A DNA stretch of 64,000 nt from Streptomyces sp. Je 1-79 (lineage in GTDB: Bacteria; Actinomycetota; Actinomycetes; Streptomycetales; Streptomycetaceae). Shown here piece by piece: positions 51,430 to 60,499 of the stretch; the stretch's first letter is position 1, and each line of letters begins with the position of its first letter. The notes beneath the pieces are model-generated. The model had not been told where the DNA came from. It made no database searches and saw nothing but the letters and a program-made list of their open reading frames with translations. Location: positions 186,001-250,000 of the forward strand of contig NZ_JAMGSL010000007.1 of the NCBI RefSeq assembly GCF_025195125.1. Reading direction: 5' to 3'. The position numbers were made by a program, and so were the translations under genes.

Positions 51430-51746
51430 TGCCGATCACCGTCGACATCGACGTGATGATGGCCCGGCGGAAGATGTCCGTGGGCGAGCTCGCGGAACGC
51501 GTCGGGATCACGCCGGCCAACCTGGCGGTGCTCAAGAACGGCCGCGCCAAGGCGGTGCGTTTCACGACGCTCGCGGCGCTCTGCGAGGTACTGGACTGCC
51601 AGCCGGGAGACCTGCTGCGCTGGGAGCCCGGGCCCGAGGACGACTCCGCGGCCGGATCCGGGCGCGGGTCCGAGGGTGGGTCCGTGGACGGATCCGAGCG
51701 CGGGTCCGAAGCCGGCGCCGCCGCCGAGACAGCCCCGGCCGGCTGA
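51429..51746 (+). CDS. Cro/C1-type helix-turn-helix regulator (YozG-like)
   Basis: A 105-residue regulator. The domain MPITVDIDVMMARRKMSVGE, then LAERVGITPANLAVLKNGRA and LAALCEVLDCQPGDLLRW, is the short Xre type (YozG family). The last 35 residues are Gly/Ser/Glu/Ala repeats (SGRGSEGGSVDGSERGSEAG), not part of the domain. It is coupled to the DUF2975 gene. In this kind of pair the regulator probably controls its own operon. Confidence 0.88.
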   Translation: MPITVDIDVMMARRKMSVGELAERVGITPANLAVLKNGRAKAVRFTTLAALCEVLDCQPGDLLRWEPGPEDDSAAGSGRGSEGGSVDGSERGSEAGAAAETAPAG

Positions 51747-51814
51747 CGCCGCCCACCCCCGCCGCGCCGAAGACCGGGGCCGAGGACCGCGACCGCGACC
51801 GCGACCGCGCGAAC

Positions 51815-52324
51815 CTACGCCTCGGTCCCGGCCCTCGCCTTGGCCGCCTTGCGTTCCCGCCAGCGGTCCATCATCCCGAGCATCTCCTCCTGGAGGAATT
51901 CGAAGAACTCCGCCGTCTCCGCCGTCCGCCTGCCCGCCGCCGTGTCCGGACCGAGGCTCTCCGCGCCGTCGCGGAGCACCTTCTCCCAGCGCGTCAGGAC
52001 CTGGTCGCGGCGGGTGATCGTCTCGTACCAGACCTCGTTGTGGAGGACATAGCGGTCACGGCGCGAGCCCGGGTCGCGTTCCCGGCTGACCATGCCGACC
52101 TGGTTGAGGTACCGGACGGCTCCGGAGACGGCGGCCGGGCTGATCCGCAGCCGCTCGACGAGTTCGGCCGAGGTCATGGACGCCGATTCGGAGACGAGCA
52201 GCGCCGCGAAGACCCGCGAGGCCATCCGCTGCATCCCGGCCTCGACCAGTTCGCCGGCGAACCGCTCCACGAATCGGGACACGGCCTGGTCGTCGCCGTC
52301 GCTGCTCGTCTTCATCTCGCTCAT
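51815..52324 (-). CDS. GbsR/MarR-type regulator of the ABC exporter
   Basis: A 169-residue winged-helix regulator. Key parts are MQRMASRVFAALLVSESASM, TSAELVERLRISPAAVSGAV, RYLNQVGMVSRERDPGSRRD, then a C-terminal helical domain with TRWEKVLRDGAESLG and EFFEFLQEEMLGMMDRWRE. This is the GbsR-like type often found divergent from multidrug ABC exporters. The palindrome TTCACAACTTTGTGAA lies in the shared 62-base promoter gap. It likely represses both. Confidence 0.9.
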   Translation of the reverse strand: MSEMKTSSDGDDQAVSRFVERFAGELVEAGMQRMASRVFAALLVSESASMTSAELVERLRISPAAVSGAVRYLNQVGMVSRERDPGSRRDRYVLHNEVWYETITRRDQVLTRWEKVLRDGAESLGPDTAAGRRTAETAEFFEFLQEEMLGMMDRWRERKAAKARAGTEA

Positions 52325-52350
52325 CCCCCAACTTTATACGCTTCCTTAAC

Positions 52351-52366
52351 TTCACAACTTTGTGAA
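52351..52366. promoter_or_regulatory. Operator palindrome of the GbsR/ABC exporter
   Basis: TTCACAA-CT-TTGTGAA is a perfect 7-bp-arm palindrome, centred between the regulator (start 52324) and the ATPase gene (start 52387). Its AT-rich character stands out in this GC-rich genome. Confidence 0.75.
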
Positions 52367-52386
52367 ATCAGCGTACGTTCTGAATC

Positions 52387-53292
52387 ATGACGAAGGCAAT
52401 CACCGTGGCCGGGCTGCACAAGTCGTTCGGCCGCACGCACGCGCTGGACGGCCTCGACCTCGCGGTCGAGACCGGTGAGGTGCACGGCTTCCTCGGCCCC
52501 AACGGCGCCGGGAAGTCCACCACCATCCGGGTCCTCCTCGGGCTGCTGCGGGCCGACTCCGGCGCCGCCCAGCTCCTCGGCCGGGACCCGTGGCACGACG
52601 CCGTCGACCTGCACCGCCGTATCGCGTACGTCCCCGGCGACGTGACGCTCTGGCGCAACCTCTCGGGCGGCGAGGTCATCGACCTCTACGGACGGCTCCG
52701 CGGGGGACTCGACAAGGCCCGGCGGGCCGAACTGATCGAGCGGTTCGAACTCGACCCGACGAAGAAGGGGCGGACGTACTCCAAGGGCAACCGCCAGAAG
52801 GTCGCCCTCGTCGCCGCCTTCGCCTCCGACGTGGACCTGCTCGTCCTCGACGAACCCACCAGCGGCCTCGACCCGTTGATGGAGGAGGTCTTCCAGCGCT
52901 GCGTGGCGGAGGAGCGCGGACGCGGACGCACGATCCTGCTCTCCTCGCACATCCTCAGCGAGGTCGAGACCCTCTGCGACCGGGTCAGCATCATCCGCAA
53001 GGGGCGGACGGTGGAGAGCGGTTCGCTCGCCGAGCTGCGCCATCTCACCCGTACGAGCGTCACCGCCGAACTGGCCGGCGCCCCCAACGGGCTCGCCCAC
53101 CTCCCCGGAGTCCACGACCTCGCCGTGCAGGGCCACCGGGTCCGGCTCCAGGTCGACACCGACAAGCTCGACGCGGTCCTGCGCTCCCTGACCGAGTCCG
53201 GCGTACGGAGCCTGACGAGCACCCCGCCCACGCTGGAGGAGCTGTTCCTCCGGCACTACGCCGACGAGACGGCCGGGGTGACGTCGCGATGA
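52387..53292 (+). CDS. ABC transporter ATP-binding protein
   Basis: A 301-residue exporter ATPase. Walker A is [18 protein letters not shown], the signature is [18 protein letters not shown] (variant of LSGGQ), Walker [17 protein letters not shown], and the switch His lies in [13 protein letters not shown]. The C-terminal extension after residue 215 is the DUF4162-like domain of drug-resistance ATPases. It is coupled to the permease gene by ATGA overlap. The regulator on the other strand likely controls it. Confidence 0.94.
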   Translation: MTKAITVAGLHKSFGRTHALDGLDLAVETGEVHGFLGPNGAGKSTTIRVLLGLLRADSGAAQLLGRDPWHDAVDLHRRIAYVPGDVTLWRNLSGGEVIDLYGRLRGGLDKARRAELIERFELDPTKKGRTYSKGNRQKVALVAAFASDVDLLVLDEPTSGLDPLMEEVFQRCVAEERGRGRTILLSSHILSEVETLCDRVSIIRKGRTVESGSLAELRHLTRTSVTAELAGAPNGLAHLPGVHDLAVQGHRVRLQVDTDKLDAVLRSLTESGVRSLTSTPPTLEELFLRHYADETAGVTSR

Positions 53293-54875
53293 GCGCGCTC
53301 GCCGTGCAGCTGACCGGGGCCGGAGCGCTGGCGCGGCTCGCCCTGCGCCGCGACCGGCTGATGATGCCGGTCTGGGCCGTCGTCACCGGCGGGCTGGTCG
53401 CCAGTGGGGTCGGCTCCCTGGAGAGCCTGTACGGGACCCAGGAGCGCCGCGCCGAGCTGGCCGCGTCGATGACCGCCAACAGCTCGATGCGCTCGCTGTA
53501 CGGGCCGGTGTTCGGCGACTCGCTCGGCGGGCTCGTGGCCTGGCGGTTCGGCACCTTCGCCGCCGTCCTGGCCGCCGTGATGAGCCTGATCATCGTCGTG
53601 CGGCACACACGGGAGGAGGAGGAGACGGGGCGTCAGGAGATGCTCTCGTCCGCGGTGGTGGGCCGGCGGGCACCGCTGACCGCCGCCCTGCTCGCCGCAC
53701 TCGCCGCCAACACGGCGGTCGTGCTCCTCATCACGGCCGGGCTGGCAGGCCAGGGCGCGGCCGGGGCGCTCGCGCTCGGGCTGGCGGTCGGCGGCACGGG
53801 CATGGTCTTCGCCACGACGGCGGCGATCGCCGCTCAGCTGACGGAGAGCGCCCGGCTCGCGAAGGGCCTGACGTCCGCCGTCCTCGGACTGGCCTTCGTC
53901 CTGCGGGCGGCCGGGGACGCGGGGACGGCCGGGGTCGGTTCGTCGGTGCTGACGTGGCTCTCGCCGGTCGGCTGGGCCGAGAACGTCCGTGCCTTCGCGG
54001 GCGAGCGGTGGTGGGTGCTGCTGCTGATCGCCGCGGCCGTGCTCGCGCAGGGGGCGGTGGCGTACGGGCTGGCCGGCCGCCGTGACGTGGGCATGAGTTT
54101 CCTGCCGACCCGGCCGGGTCCGGCGGAGGGCCGGCTCTCCACGGCCTGGGCGCTGGCCTGGCGGCTGCAGCGCGGGGCCGTGCTCGGCTGGTCGCTGGGG
54201 TTCCTGCTCGGCGGCCTCGTCTTCGGCGGGATGGCCGAGGGCGCGGCCGACATCGTCGGGGACAACGAGCAGGCGCGGGAGATCTTCGAGCGGATGGGCG
54301 GCCGGAGCGGTCTGACCGACGCGTTCCTCGCGACGATGGTCGGCATGTTCGGGATGGTCGCGGCGCTGTACGCGGTCGGGTCGGTACTGCGGCTGCACGG
54401 CGAGGAGACCTCGCAGCGGGCGGAGCCGGTCCTGGCGAACGCGGTGGGCCGGGTCCGCTGGGCGGCCGGTCACCTGGTGATCGCCTTCGCGGGCTCGGCT
54501 CTGATCATGGTTCTGAGCGGCCTCGGCCTGTACGTCTCGTACGGCCGAGAGGCAGGCCCGATCCTGGGCGCGTCGCTGGCGCAGCTCCCGGCGGTCTGGG
54601 CGCTGGCGGGGCTCGCGGTCCTGCTCTGGGGCGCGTTCCCCGGGGCGGCGGTGGCCGGGTGGGGCGTGGCGGGCCTGTGCCTGGCGCTCGGCTGGATCGG
54701 CCCGGCGCTGGATCTCCCGCGATGGGCCTTGAACCTCTCCCCCTTCGGCCACCTGTCGAAGCTGCCGGGCGGGGAGATGTCATGGACCCCGGTCTGGGTC
54801 CTGGCGGTCCTGGCGGCGGCTCTGGTGGCCACGGGCCTGTGGCGGCTGCGCCTCCGGGACCTGACGACCTCCTGA
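53289..54875 (+). CDS. ABC exporter permease
   Basis: A 528-residue membrane protein with about 12 helices in two six-helix halves, each beginning with an amphipathic segment ([20 protein letters not shown] and [19 protein letters not shown]). Two large external loops hold [18 protein letters not shown] and [17 protein letters not shown], which are equivalent positions in the two halves. The architecture matches antibiotic/polyketide ABC exporters such as those exporting anthracyclines or polyketides. The substrate is unknown. ATG at 53289. Confidence 0.9.
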   Translation: MSALAVQLTGAGALARLALRRDRLMMPVWAVVTGGLVASGVGSLESLYGTQERRAELAASMTANSSMRSLYGPVFGDSLGGLVAWRFGTFAAVLAAVMSLIIVVRHTREEEETGRQEMLSSAVVGRRAPLTAALLAALAANTAVVLLITAGLAGQGAAGALALGLAVGGTGMVFATTAAIAAQLTESARLAKGLTSAVLGLAFVLRAAGDAGTAGVGSSVLTWLSPVGWAENVRAFAGERWWVLLLIAAAVLAQGAVAYGLAGRRDVGMSFLPTRPGPAEGRLSTAWALAWRLQRGAVLGWSLGFLLGGLVFGGMAEGAADIVGDNEQAREIFERMGGRSGLTDAFLATMVGMFGMVAALYAVGSVLRLHGEETSQRAEPVLANAVGRVRWAAGHLVIAFAGSALIMVLSGLGLYVSYGREAGPILGASLAQLPAVWALAGLAVLLWGAFPGAAVAGWGVAGLCLALGWIGPALDLPRWALNLSPFGHLSKLPGGEMSWTPVWVLAVLAAALVATGLWRLRLRDLTTS

Positions 54876-54886
54876 CCGGCGAGCAC

Positions 54887-54931
54887 CGAAAAGGGGTCCC
54901 CGGCCCCAACTCCCGGAACGGGCCCCCTTCG
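54887..54931. terminator. Imperfect hairpin between exporter and P450 genes
   Basis: CGAAAAGGGGTCCC (54887-54900) pairs with GGGCCCCCTTCG (54920-54931) with one mismatch. It separates the convergent exporter and P450 genes. Confidence 0.55.
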
Positions 54932-54939
54932 GGCGGCTC

Positions 54940-56142
54940 TCAGACCTCCACGAGCAGTTCGTGGACGCCCCTGATCACGTACCCCGGCTTCCACCGCGGC
55001 TCCGCCGCCAGGCGGAGGTCCGGGGCGGCCCGCAGGACCTCCGCGAACATCGAGGTGAGTTCCAGACGGGCCAGGGGCGCGCCCAGGCAGTAGTGGATGC
55101 CCGCGCCGAACGTGATGTGCGGGTTCTCCGTGCGCGAGAGGTCCAGGACGTCCGGGGAGGAGAAGCGCGCCGGGTCGCGGTTGGCCGAGCCGAAGAGGAG
55201 CGCGACCTCCGAACCGCGCGGGATGACGACGCCGCCGACCTCGATGTCGTCGAGGACCCAGCGCTCGAACATCTGCAGCGGGGTGTCGTACCGCAGCAGT
55301 TCTTCCACAGCTGTGGACAACATTCCGTCCGGGTCGGCCCGCAGCGCCGCCAGCTGCTCCGGGTGCCGCAGCAGCGTCCACCAGCCGTTCACGGTCGTGT
55401 TGACCGTCGCCTCGTGGCCCGCGTTCAGGAGCAGCACGCAGGTGGAGACCATCTCCTGCTCGGTCAGCTCCTCCACGGCGATCAGCGACGAGATCAGGTC
55501 CTCCCCCGGATCCTTCCGCCGCCGCGCGATCAGCTCCCGCAGGTACGCGGAGAAGTCCAGCGACGCCCGCACCGCCCGCCGCGCCGTCTCCTCCGAGGGG
55601 TTCAGCTCGAACATCCCGCAGATGTCGGCCGACCACGGCCGGAGCATCCCGCGCTCCTCGTCCGTCTCCGGAACCCCCAGCATCTCCGCGATCACGGCGA
55701 CCGGCAGGGGCTCGGCGACCTCGGCGAGGAAGTCCCCGCCGCCCCGCTCGACCAGGCCGCCGACCAGCTCCGCCGCCAGCCTCCGTACCGTCGGCGCCAG
55801 GTTCTCCACCGTCCGCGGCGTGAACGCCTTCGACACGAGCCGCCGGATCCGCGTGTGGTCGGCCGCCTCCAGGTCGAGCAGCCCGTGGTCGTTGAGGGTG
55901 TGGAACGGTTCGTGCGCGGCGGGCGGAGCCGTGCGCCCGAACTCCTCGTGCGTGAAGCGGTGGGTGTACGTGCGGCCCAGGCGCCGGTCCCGCAGCAGCG
56001 CCGACACGTCCTCATGGTGCGGGATCAGCCATTGGCGGGTCGGCCCGTACCAGTGCGCCCGGCCCGTCGCCCGCAGTTCGGCGTAGGCGGGGTACGGGTC
56101 CGCGACGAAGTCGGGCGACCACGGTTCGAAGGGAACGTCCAT
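54940..56142 (-). CDS. Cytochrome P450 (CYP107 type)
   Basis: A 400-residue soluble bacterial P450. The I-helix oxygen-activation motif is LLLNAGHEATVN (an Ala-Gly-His-Glu-Ala-Thr form), the ExxR is EELLR, and the heme loop is FGAGIHYCLGAPLAR with the Cys ligand. The N-terminus MDVPFEPWSPDFVADPYPAY and the whole pattern fit the CYP107 family of hydroxylases. I recall a CYP107 member near this position in S. coelicolor. No ferredoxin gene is adjacent, so redox partners come from elsewhere. Substrate unknown. Confidence 0.93.
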   Translation of the reverse strand: MDVPFEPWSPDFVADPYPAYAELRATGRAHWYGPTRQWLIPHHEDVSALLRDRRLGRTYTHRFTHEEFGRTAPPAAHEPFHTLNDHGLLDLEAADHTRIRRLVSKAFTPRTVENLAPTVRRLAAELVGGLVERGGGDFLAEVAEPLPVAVIAEMLGVPETDEERGMLRPWSADICGMFELNPSEETARRAVRASLDFSAYLRELIARRRKDPGEDLISSLIAVEELTEQEMVSTCVLLLNAGHEATVNTTVNGWWTLLRHPEQLAALRADPDGMLSTAVEELLRYDTPLQMFERWVLDDIEVGGVVIPRGSEVALLFGSANRDPARFSSPDVLDLSRTENPHITFGAGIHYCLGAPLARLELTSMFAEVLRAAPDLRLAAEPRWKPGYVIRGVHELLVEV

Positions 56143-56159
56143 GGCCGGACGCTACCGGC

Positions 56160-56819
56160 CTACCCGCCGACCTGCACCAGTCTCGCCTCGTACGCGAAGA
56201 CCGCCGCCTGGGTCCGGTCCCGCAGCCCCAGCTTCACCAGGATGCGGCTCACATGCGTCTTGATCGTCGACTCGGCCACCACCAGGTGGTCGGCGATCTC
56301 CGCGTTCGACAGCCCCTGCGCGATCAGCACCAGGACCTCGGTCTCCCGCTCGGTCAACTCCCCGACCTGCGACAGCGCCGGCGCCCTCGGTGCCTCCGCG
56401 GCCTTCGCGAACTCGGTGATGAGCCGCTTCGTCACGGTCGGCGCGAGCAGCGCCTCGCCGGCCGCCACCACGCGTACCCCGTCGGCCAGCTGGCGCGCGG
56501 AGGCGTCCTTCAGGAGGAAGCCCGAGGCCCCGGCGCGCAGCGCCTGGTACACGTACTCGTCCAGGTCGAAGGTGGTCAGGACCAGGACCTTCGCGTCGGC
56601 GTCCGCCGCGACGATCTCGCGGGTCGCCTCGATGCCGTTCAGCTCGGGCATCCGGATGTCCATCAGGACCACGTCCGGGCGCAGCGCCGCGACCTGGGCG
56701 ATCGCCTCGCGGCCGTTGACGGCCTCGCCGACCACCTCGATGTCCGGCATCGCGCCGAGCAGCACCGAGAAGCCCTCCCGGACCATCATCTGGTCGTCGA
56801 CGATCAGTACGCGGATCAC
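56160..56819 (-). CDS. NarL/FixJ-type response regulator
   Basis: A 219-residue two-component regulator. The receiver has acidic pair D8/D9 and phospho-acceptor D54 in VVLMDIRMPELNGIEATRE, with LTTFDLDEYVYQALRAGASG following. The LuxR-type DNA-binding domain is LTERETEVLVLIAQGLSNAE then VVAESTIKTHVSRILVKLGL. Its GTG overlaps the kinase stop (GTGA). It is the output for the kinase gene immediately upstream. Confidence 0.95.
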   Translation of the reverse strand: MIRVLIVDDQMMVREGFSVLLGAMPDIEVVGEAVNGREAIAQVAALRPDVVLMDIRMPELNGIEATREIVAADADAKVLVLTTFDLDEYVYQALRAGASGFLLKDASARQLADGVRVVAAGEALLAPTVTKRLITEFAKAAEAPRAPALSQVGELTERETEVLVLIAQGLSNAEIADHLVVAESTIKTHVSRILVKLGLRDRTQAAVFAYEARLVQVGG

Positions 56820-58114
56820 TGGTCCGTCTCCTCACGCGTCACGGGGATGAAGGCCGTGACCTCGTAGCCGCCGTCCTCGGTCGGCTCGGCCGTCATCTCA
56901 CCGTTCAGCATCGTCACCCGCTCGCGCATCCCGGTGATGCCGTGCCCGGCGCCCGGGGAGGGCTTGACCAGGCCGCGTGCCGGACCGTTGACGATCCGCA
57001 GGCCCAGGCCTCCGAGGACGTACGAGACCTCCACCTTCGCCCCGGCGCCCGGCGCGTGCCGCAGCACGTTGCTCAGGGCCTCCTGGATGATCCGGTACGC
57101 GGAGAGTTCCACGCCCTGCGGCAGCTCCCGCACCGCGCCGGTCACCGTCTGCTCGACGTCGAGCCCGGCCTCGCGGACGTTGCCGATCAGCCCGCCGAGG
57201 TCGGCGAGCGTGGGCTGCGGGGCGTCGGGAGCCTCGTAGTCCTCCGCCCGTACGACTCCGAGGACGCGCCGCAGCTCGGTCAGGGCGGCGACCGCGTTCT
57301 CACGGATGGTGACGAAGGCCTGCTCCAGCTCAGGCGGCGGGTTCTCGACCCGGTAGGGGGCGGCCTCCGCCTGGATGGCGACCACCGACATGTGGTGGGC
57401 GACGACGTCGTGCAGCTCGCGGGCGATGGTGGTGCGCTCTTCGAGCAGCGTCCGCCGGGAGCGCTCCACGGCGGTCACGGTCTGCTGCGCGGTGACGGTC
57501 TCCTCGGCCTCGCGGCGGACCTGGACGACGGTCACGAAGAGCATCGCGAGCGCGGCCGGGAAGAGGACCGAGGCGGCGTTGTCGCTGCCGCCGCGGAGGG
57601 TGGCGGCGAAGAAGGCGTAAGCGAGGGTGATCACCCACATCCAGGCGGCGGTACGGGGCCGGGTGCGGGCGGCCACCACCGTCATGACCACCACCTGGGC
57701 GATGCCGGACGTCGGACCCCACGGCCAGCCGTCGCCGTACGAGCCGAGGAAGGCGACGAAGGGGGTGAAGGACAGCGCCGCCCAGAACGCGAGCACCGGG
57801 CGGACCAGCGTCAGCAGCACGGCCACGGCCGGCATTCCGGCGAACACGAGGACGAACACGCCGTTGCCGGGCCCGATGTCCAGCCCCACCGCGAAGACGA
57901 AGAACGCGAAGGCGGCCACGATCGCATGCGGCGTCCAGCGGGCCTTTCTGCGTATCCGTTCCGGCAGGCGCCGGGTCACGGGGCCGTCGACCGCCATCGG
58001 ATTCAGCGGCCGGTAGGCGAACGCGTCATGGAAGAGGTCCTGGCGCAGCCCGCCGAGCGCGCCCTGGGCCAGGCGGAACTCGGGGCTGCGGCTCGTTTCA
58101 CGGGTGTCTGTCAC
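56816..58114 (-). CDS. Sensor histidine kinase (HisKA_3)
   Basis: A 432-residue membrane kinase from GTG 58114 (VTDTRETSRSPEFRLAQGAL). Four to six membrane helices (AIVAAFAFFVFAVGLDIGPG onward to about residue 200) have short loops, so it may sense the membrane. The H-box is ARELHDVVAHHMSVVAIQAE with the phosphorylated His, the N-box ALSNVLRHAPGAGAKVEV and the G-box GHGITGMRERVTMLNGE. Arrangement with the LuxR-type regulator is typical of DesK-like systems. The signal is unknown. Confidence 0.94.
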   Translation of the reverse strand: MTDTRETSRSPEFRLAQGALGGLRQDLFHDAFAYRPLNPMAVDGPVTRRLPERIRRKARWTPHAIVAAFAFFVFAVGLDIGPGNGVFVLVFAGMPAVAVLLTLVRPVLAFWAALSFTPFVAFLGSYGDGWPWGPTSGIAQVVVMTVVAARTRPRTAAWMWVITLAYAFFAATLRGGSDNAASVLFPAALAMLFVTVVQVRREAEETVTAQQTVTAVERSRRTLLEERTTIARELHDVVAHHMSVVAIQAEAAPYRVENPPPELEQAFVTIRENAVAALTELRRVLGVVRAEDYEAPDAPQPTLADLGGLIGNVREAGLDVEQTVTGAVRELPQGVELSAYRIIQEALSNVLRHAPGAGAKVEVSYVLGGLGLRIVNGPARGLVKPSPGAGHGITGMRERVTMLNGEMTAEPTEDGGYEVTAFIPVTREETDQ

Positions 58115-58220
58115 GTCCGCAACGGTACGGGCGGCGACGGACGCGGTCGTCACCAAGACGGCGGATCCTCCCCCGTCCGTCCCAGGTACTACGCGCCGCC
58201 GGGACGGGGTGACCCGACCC

Positions 58221-58279
58221 GCGTCGGCCGGACCCCCGGCGTCGGCCGGATCCGACGCGTCGGCCGGGCCCCCGAGCCG
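58221..58279. repeat. GC-rich repeats between two-component and hydrolase genes
   Basis: GCGTCGGCCGGACCCCC-type units start near 58221, 58240 and 58257 with small differences, just past the stop of the formamidase-like gene on the minus strand. Confidence 0.55.
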
Positions 58280-58311
58280 GTCAGGACCCCCGGCACAGGC
58301 CCCCGCCCCGG

Positions 58312-59181
58312 TCAGAACGCCAGCTGGGCGATCTCCTCCGCGACCACCGCGGACGCGTCCGCCGCCGGGTCGATCAGCGGGAAGTGGCCGACGTCCGGGA
58401 GGAGGGTGAGGCCGACCGTCTCGCCCGCCTTCGCCGCCGCCTCCACGTAGGCGTCGGCGACGGCCTGCGGGACGACGACGTCGTCCCGGCCCTGCGCGAC
58501 CACGGTGGCGATCCCGGTCGGCAGCAGCAGCGCCGGGTCGGCGTGCCGGGCCCGTACGTCGAACTCGCCCTCCCCGCCCAGGAACTGGGTCACCGCTCCC
58601 CCGCACACCCCGAGCTCCACGGCCCGGTCGAAGTGGGCGATGGGCGCCAGCGCGACCACCCCGCGCAGCTCGGGCGCGGAAGGCAGCCGCCAGGGCGCGT
58701 CCGGCGCGAGGACGTGCCGGGCCGCGGCCCACAGGGCGAGGTGACCGCCCGCGGAGTGCCCGGTGAGCACGATCCGGCGGGAGTCCGCCTGCGGCAGGTG
58801 CTCGGCGGCCAGCCGCGGGACGGCGTCGAGCGCGGCGGCCACGTCGTCGAAGGTGTCCGGCCAGCGGCCGGCGACCGGTCCCGTACCGCCCTGACGAGGG
58901 AGGGCGCCGCCCCGCCGGTACTCGACGTTGGCGACGGCGAACCCCCGGCGGGCCAGAAAGTCCACGAAAGGGGTCAGATGCTGCCGGTCGTACGGCGCCC
59001 GCCAGGCACCGCCGTGCAGGGCGACGACGAGCGGGGCCCGCTGCCGGCCGTCACGCGGCGCGTAGAAGTCGACGACCTGGTCGGGGTGGTCGCCGTACGC
59101 GGCGGACGCGTCCGGGGCGACGGCCGGGTGCGAGAACGCCGACGCTTCTTCGGCGGCGTCGCGCGCGGCGGGGTCCGGCAT
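58312..59181 (-). CDS. Alpha/beta hydrolase, probable kynurenine formamidase
   Basis: A 289-residue cytosolic hydrolase. The HGGxW oxyanion motif is VVALHGGAWRAPYD, the nucleophile elbow LTGHSAGGHLALWAA, the acid Asp in VVAQGRDDVVVP, and the His in LLPDVGHFPLID. HGGxW is characteristic of arylformamidases, which hydrolyse N-formylkynurenine to kynurenine. Its position directly after kynureninase and tryptophan dioxygenase in one direction supports that role. ATG at 59181 (MPDPAARDAAEEA). Confidence 0.82.
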   Translation of the reverse strand: MPDPAARDAAEEASAFSHPAVAPDASAAYGDHPDQVVDFYAPRDGRQRAPLVVALHGGAWRAPYDRQHLTPFVDFLARRGFAVANVEYRRGGALPRQGGTGPVAGRWPDTFDDVAAALDAVPRLAAEHLPQADSRRIVLTGHSAGGHLALWAAARHVLAPDAPWRLPSAPELRGVVALAPIAHFDRAVELGVCGGAVTQFLGGEGEFDVRARHADPALLLPTGIATVVAQGRDDVVVPQAVADAYVEAAAKAGETVGLTLLPDVGHFPLIDPAADASAVVAEEIAQLAF

Positions 59182-59284
59182 GCTGTTCCAACCTCTCGGG
59201 GACGGGGCCGAATTGGCCTGACCTGCGGGGACCGTATCAGCACTGACGCCCCCACAGATCAAGCGATCATCGGACCGTCCGACC

Positions 59285-60499
59285 TCAGCCGTCGAGGTCG
59301 GACCCGGCCTCCGCCAGCACCTCGGCGAGGATCCGCGCCGCCCGCTCCGCGTCGGCGAAGCCGACATACAGCGGGGTGAAGCCGAACCGCAGCACGTCGG
59401 GGCGGCGCAGATCGCCCACCACCCCGCGCCGGATCAGCTCCGCCATGACGGCGGGCGCGTCGGCGCACCGCAGCGCGACCTGGCTGCCGCGCTCGCCGTG
59501 CGCCTCGGGCGTCAGCGACTCCACCCGGCCCGCCGGGACGTACTCCCGCACGCACTCCAGGAAGAAGTCCGTCAACGCGAGGGACTTCGCCCGCACGTCC
59601 TCGATGCCGACGCCGTCCCAGACGTCCAGCGCCGACTCCAGGGCCAGCATGGACAGGATGTCGGGCGTGCCGACCCGGCCCCGGAGCGCGCCCTCGGCGG
59701 CCGCGTACCCGGGGGTCATCCCGAACGGGTCCGCGTGGGAGTTCCAGCCCGGCAGCGGCGAGTCGAACGCGGCCTGGTGGCGCTCGGCGACATAGAGGTA
59801 CGCGGGCGAACCGGGGCCGCCGTTCAGGTACTTGTAGGTGCAGCCGACGGCCAGGTCGACGCTGTGCTCGTCCAGGCCGACCGGCAGCGCGCCCGCGCTG
59901 TGGCACAGGTCCCAGACCGCGAGGGCGCCCGCCGCGTGCAGCGCGGCCGTGATCCCGGGCAGGTCGTGGAGGCGGCCGGTGCGGTAGTCCACGTGGTTGA
60001 CGAGGGCGGCGGCCGTGCGCGGGCCCGCCGCCTCCGCCATGGCGGCGGGGTCGACGGCCACGATCCGGCGGCCGGTCATCCGGGCAGCCGACTCGGCGAT
60101 GTACCCGTCCGTGGGGAACGTCGTGGCGTCGACGAGGATCTCGTCCCGGTCGTCCGCGCTCAGCCGGGTGGCCGCGACGACCGCCTTGAAGACGTTCACA
60201 CTCGTCGAGTCGCCGACCACGATCCGGCCCGCAGCGGCGCCGACGAGCGGGGCGATCCGGTCGCCGATCCGCTCGGGCGCGGTCCACCAGCCGCTCTCGT
60301 CCCAGGAGCGGATGCGCAGCTGCCCCCACTCGCGGGTGATGACGTCGGCCATCCGGTCGGGCACGTGCGCGGGGAGCGCGCCCAGCGAATTCCCGTCGAG
60401 GTAGACGGTCGCGTCGTCCAGGGCGAACTTCTCGCGCAGTTTGGCCAGCGGGTCGTCCCCGTCACGGAGCAACGCGGTCTCGCGCAAGCTCTCAGACAT
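59285..60499 (-). CDS. kynU: Kynureninase
   Basis: A 404-residue PLP enzyme cleaving kynurenine to anthranilate and alanine. It begins MSESLRETALLRDGDD and has VYLDGNSLGALPAHVPDRMA, VGDSTSVNVFKAVVAATRLS, AVWDLCHSAGALPVGLDEHS and the PLP lysine in AVGCTYKYLNGGPGSPAYLY. Residues PVGLDEHSVDLAVGCTYKY are the family signature. Its ATG overlaps the end of the dioxygenase gene by eight bases, so the two form an operon. Confidence 0.95.
   Translation of the reverse strand: MSESLRETALLRDGDDPLAKLREKFALDDATVYLDGNSLGALPAHVPDRMADVITREWGQLRIRSWDESGWWTAPERIGDRIAPLVGAAAGRIVVGDSTSVNVFKAVVAATRLSADDRDEILVDATTFPTDGYIAESAARMTGRRIVAVDPAAMAEAAGPRTAAALVNHVDYRTGRLHDLPGITAALHAAGALAVWDLCHSAGALPVGLDEHSVDLAVGCTYKYLNGGPGSPAYLYVAERHQAAFDSPLPGWNSHADPFGMTPGYAAAEGALRGRVGTPDILSMLALESALDVWDGVGIEDVRAKSLALTDFFLECVREYVPAGRVESLTPEAHGERGSQVALRCADAPAVMAELIRRGVVGDLRRPDVLRFGFTPLYVGFADAERAARILAEVLAEAGSDLDG

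Noticed and set aside
52590-53288. Upstream extension of the ABC permease frame
   Set aside because: It runs through the ATPase gene in another frame; the true start is the ATGA overlap at 53289.
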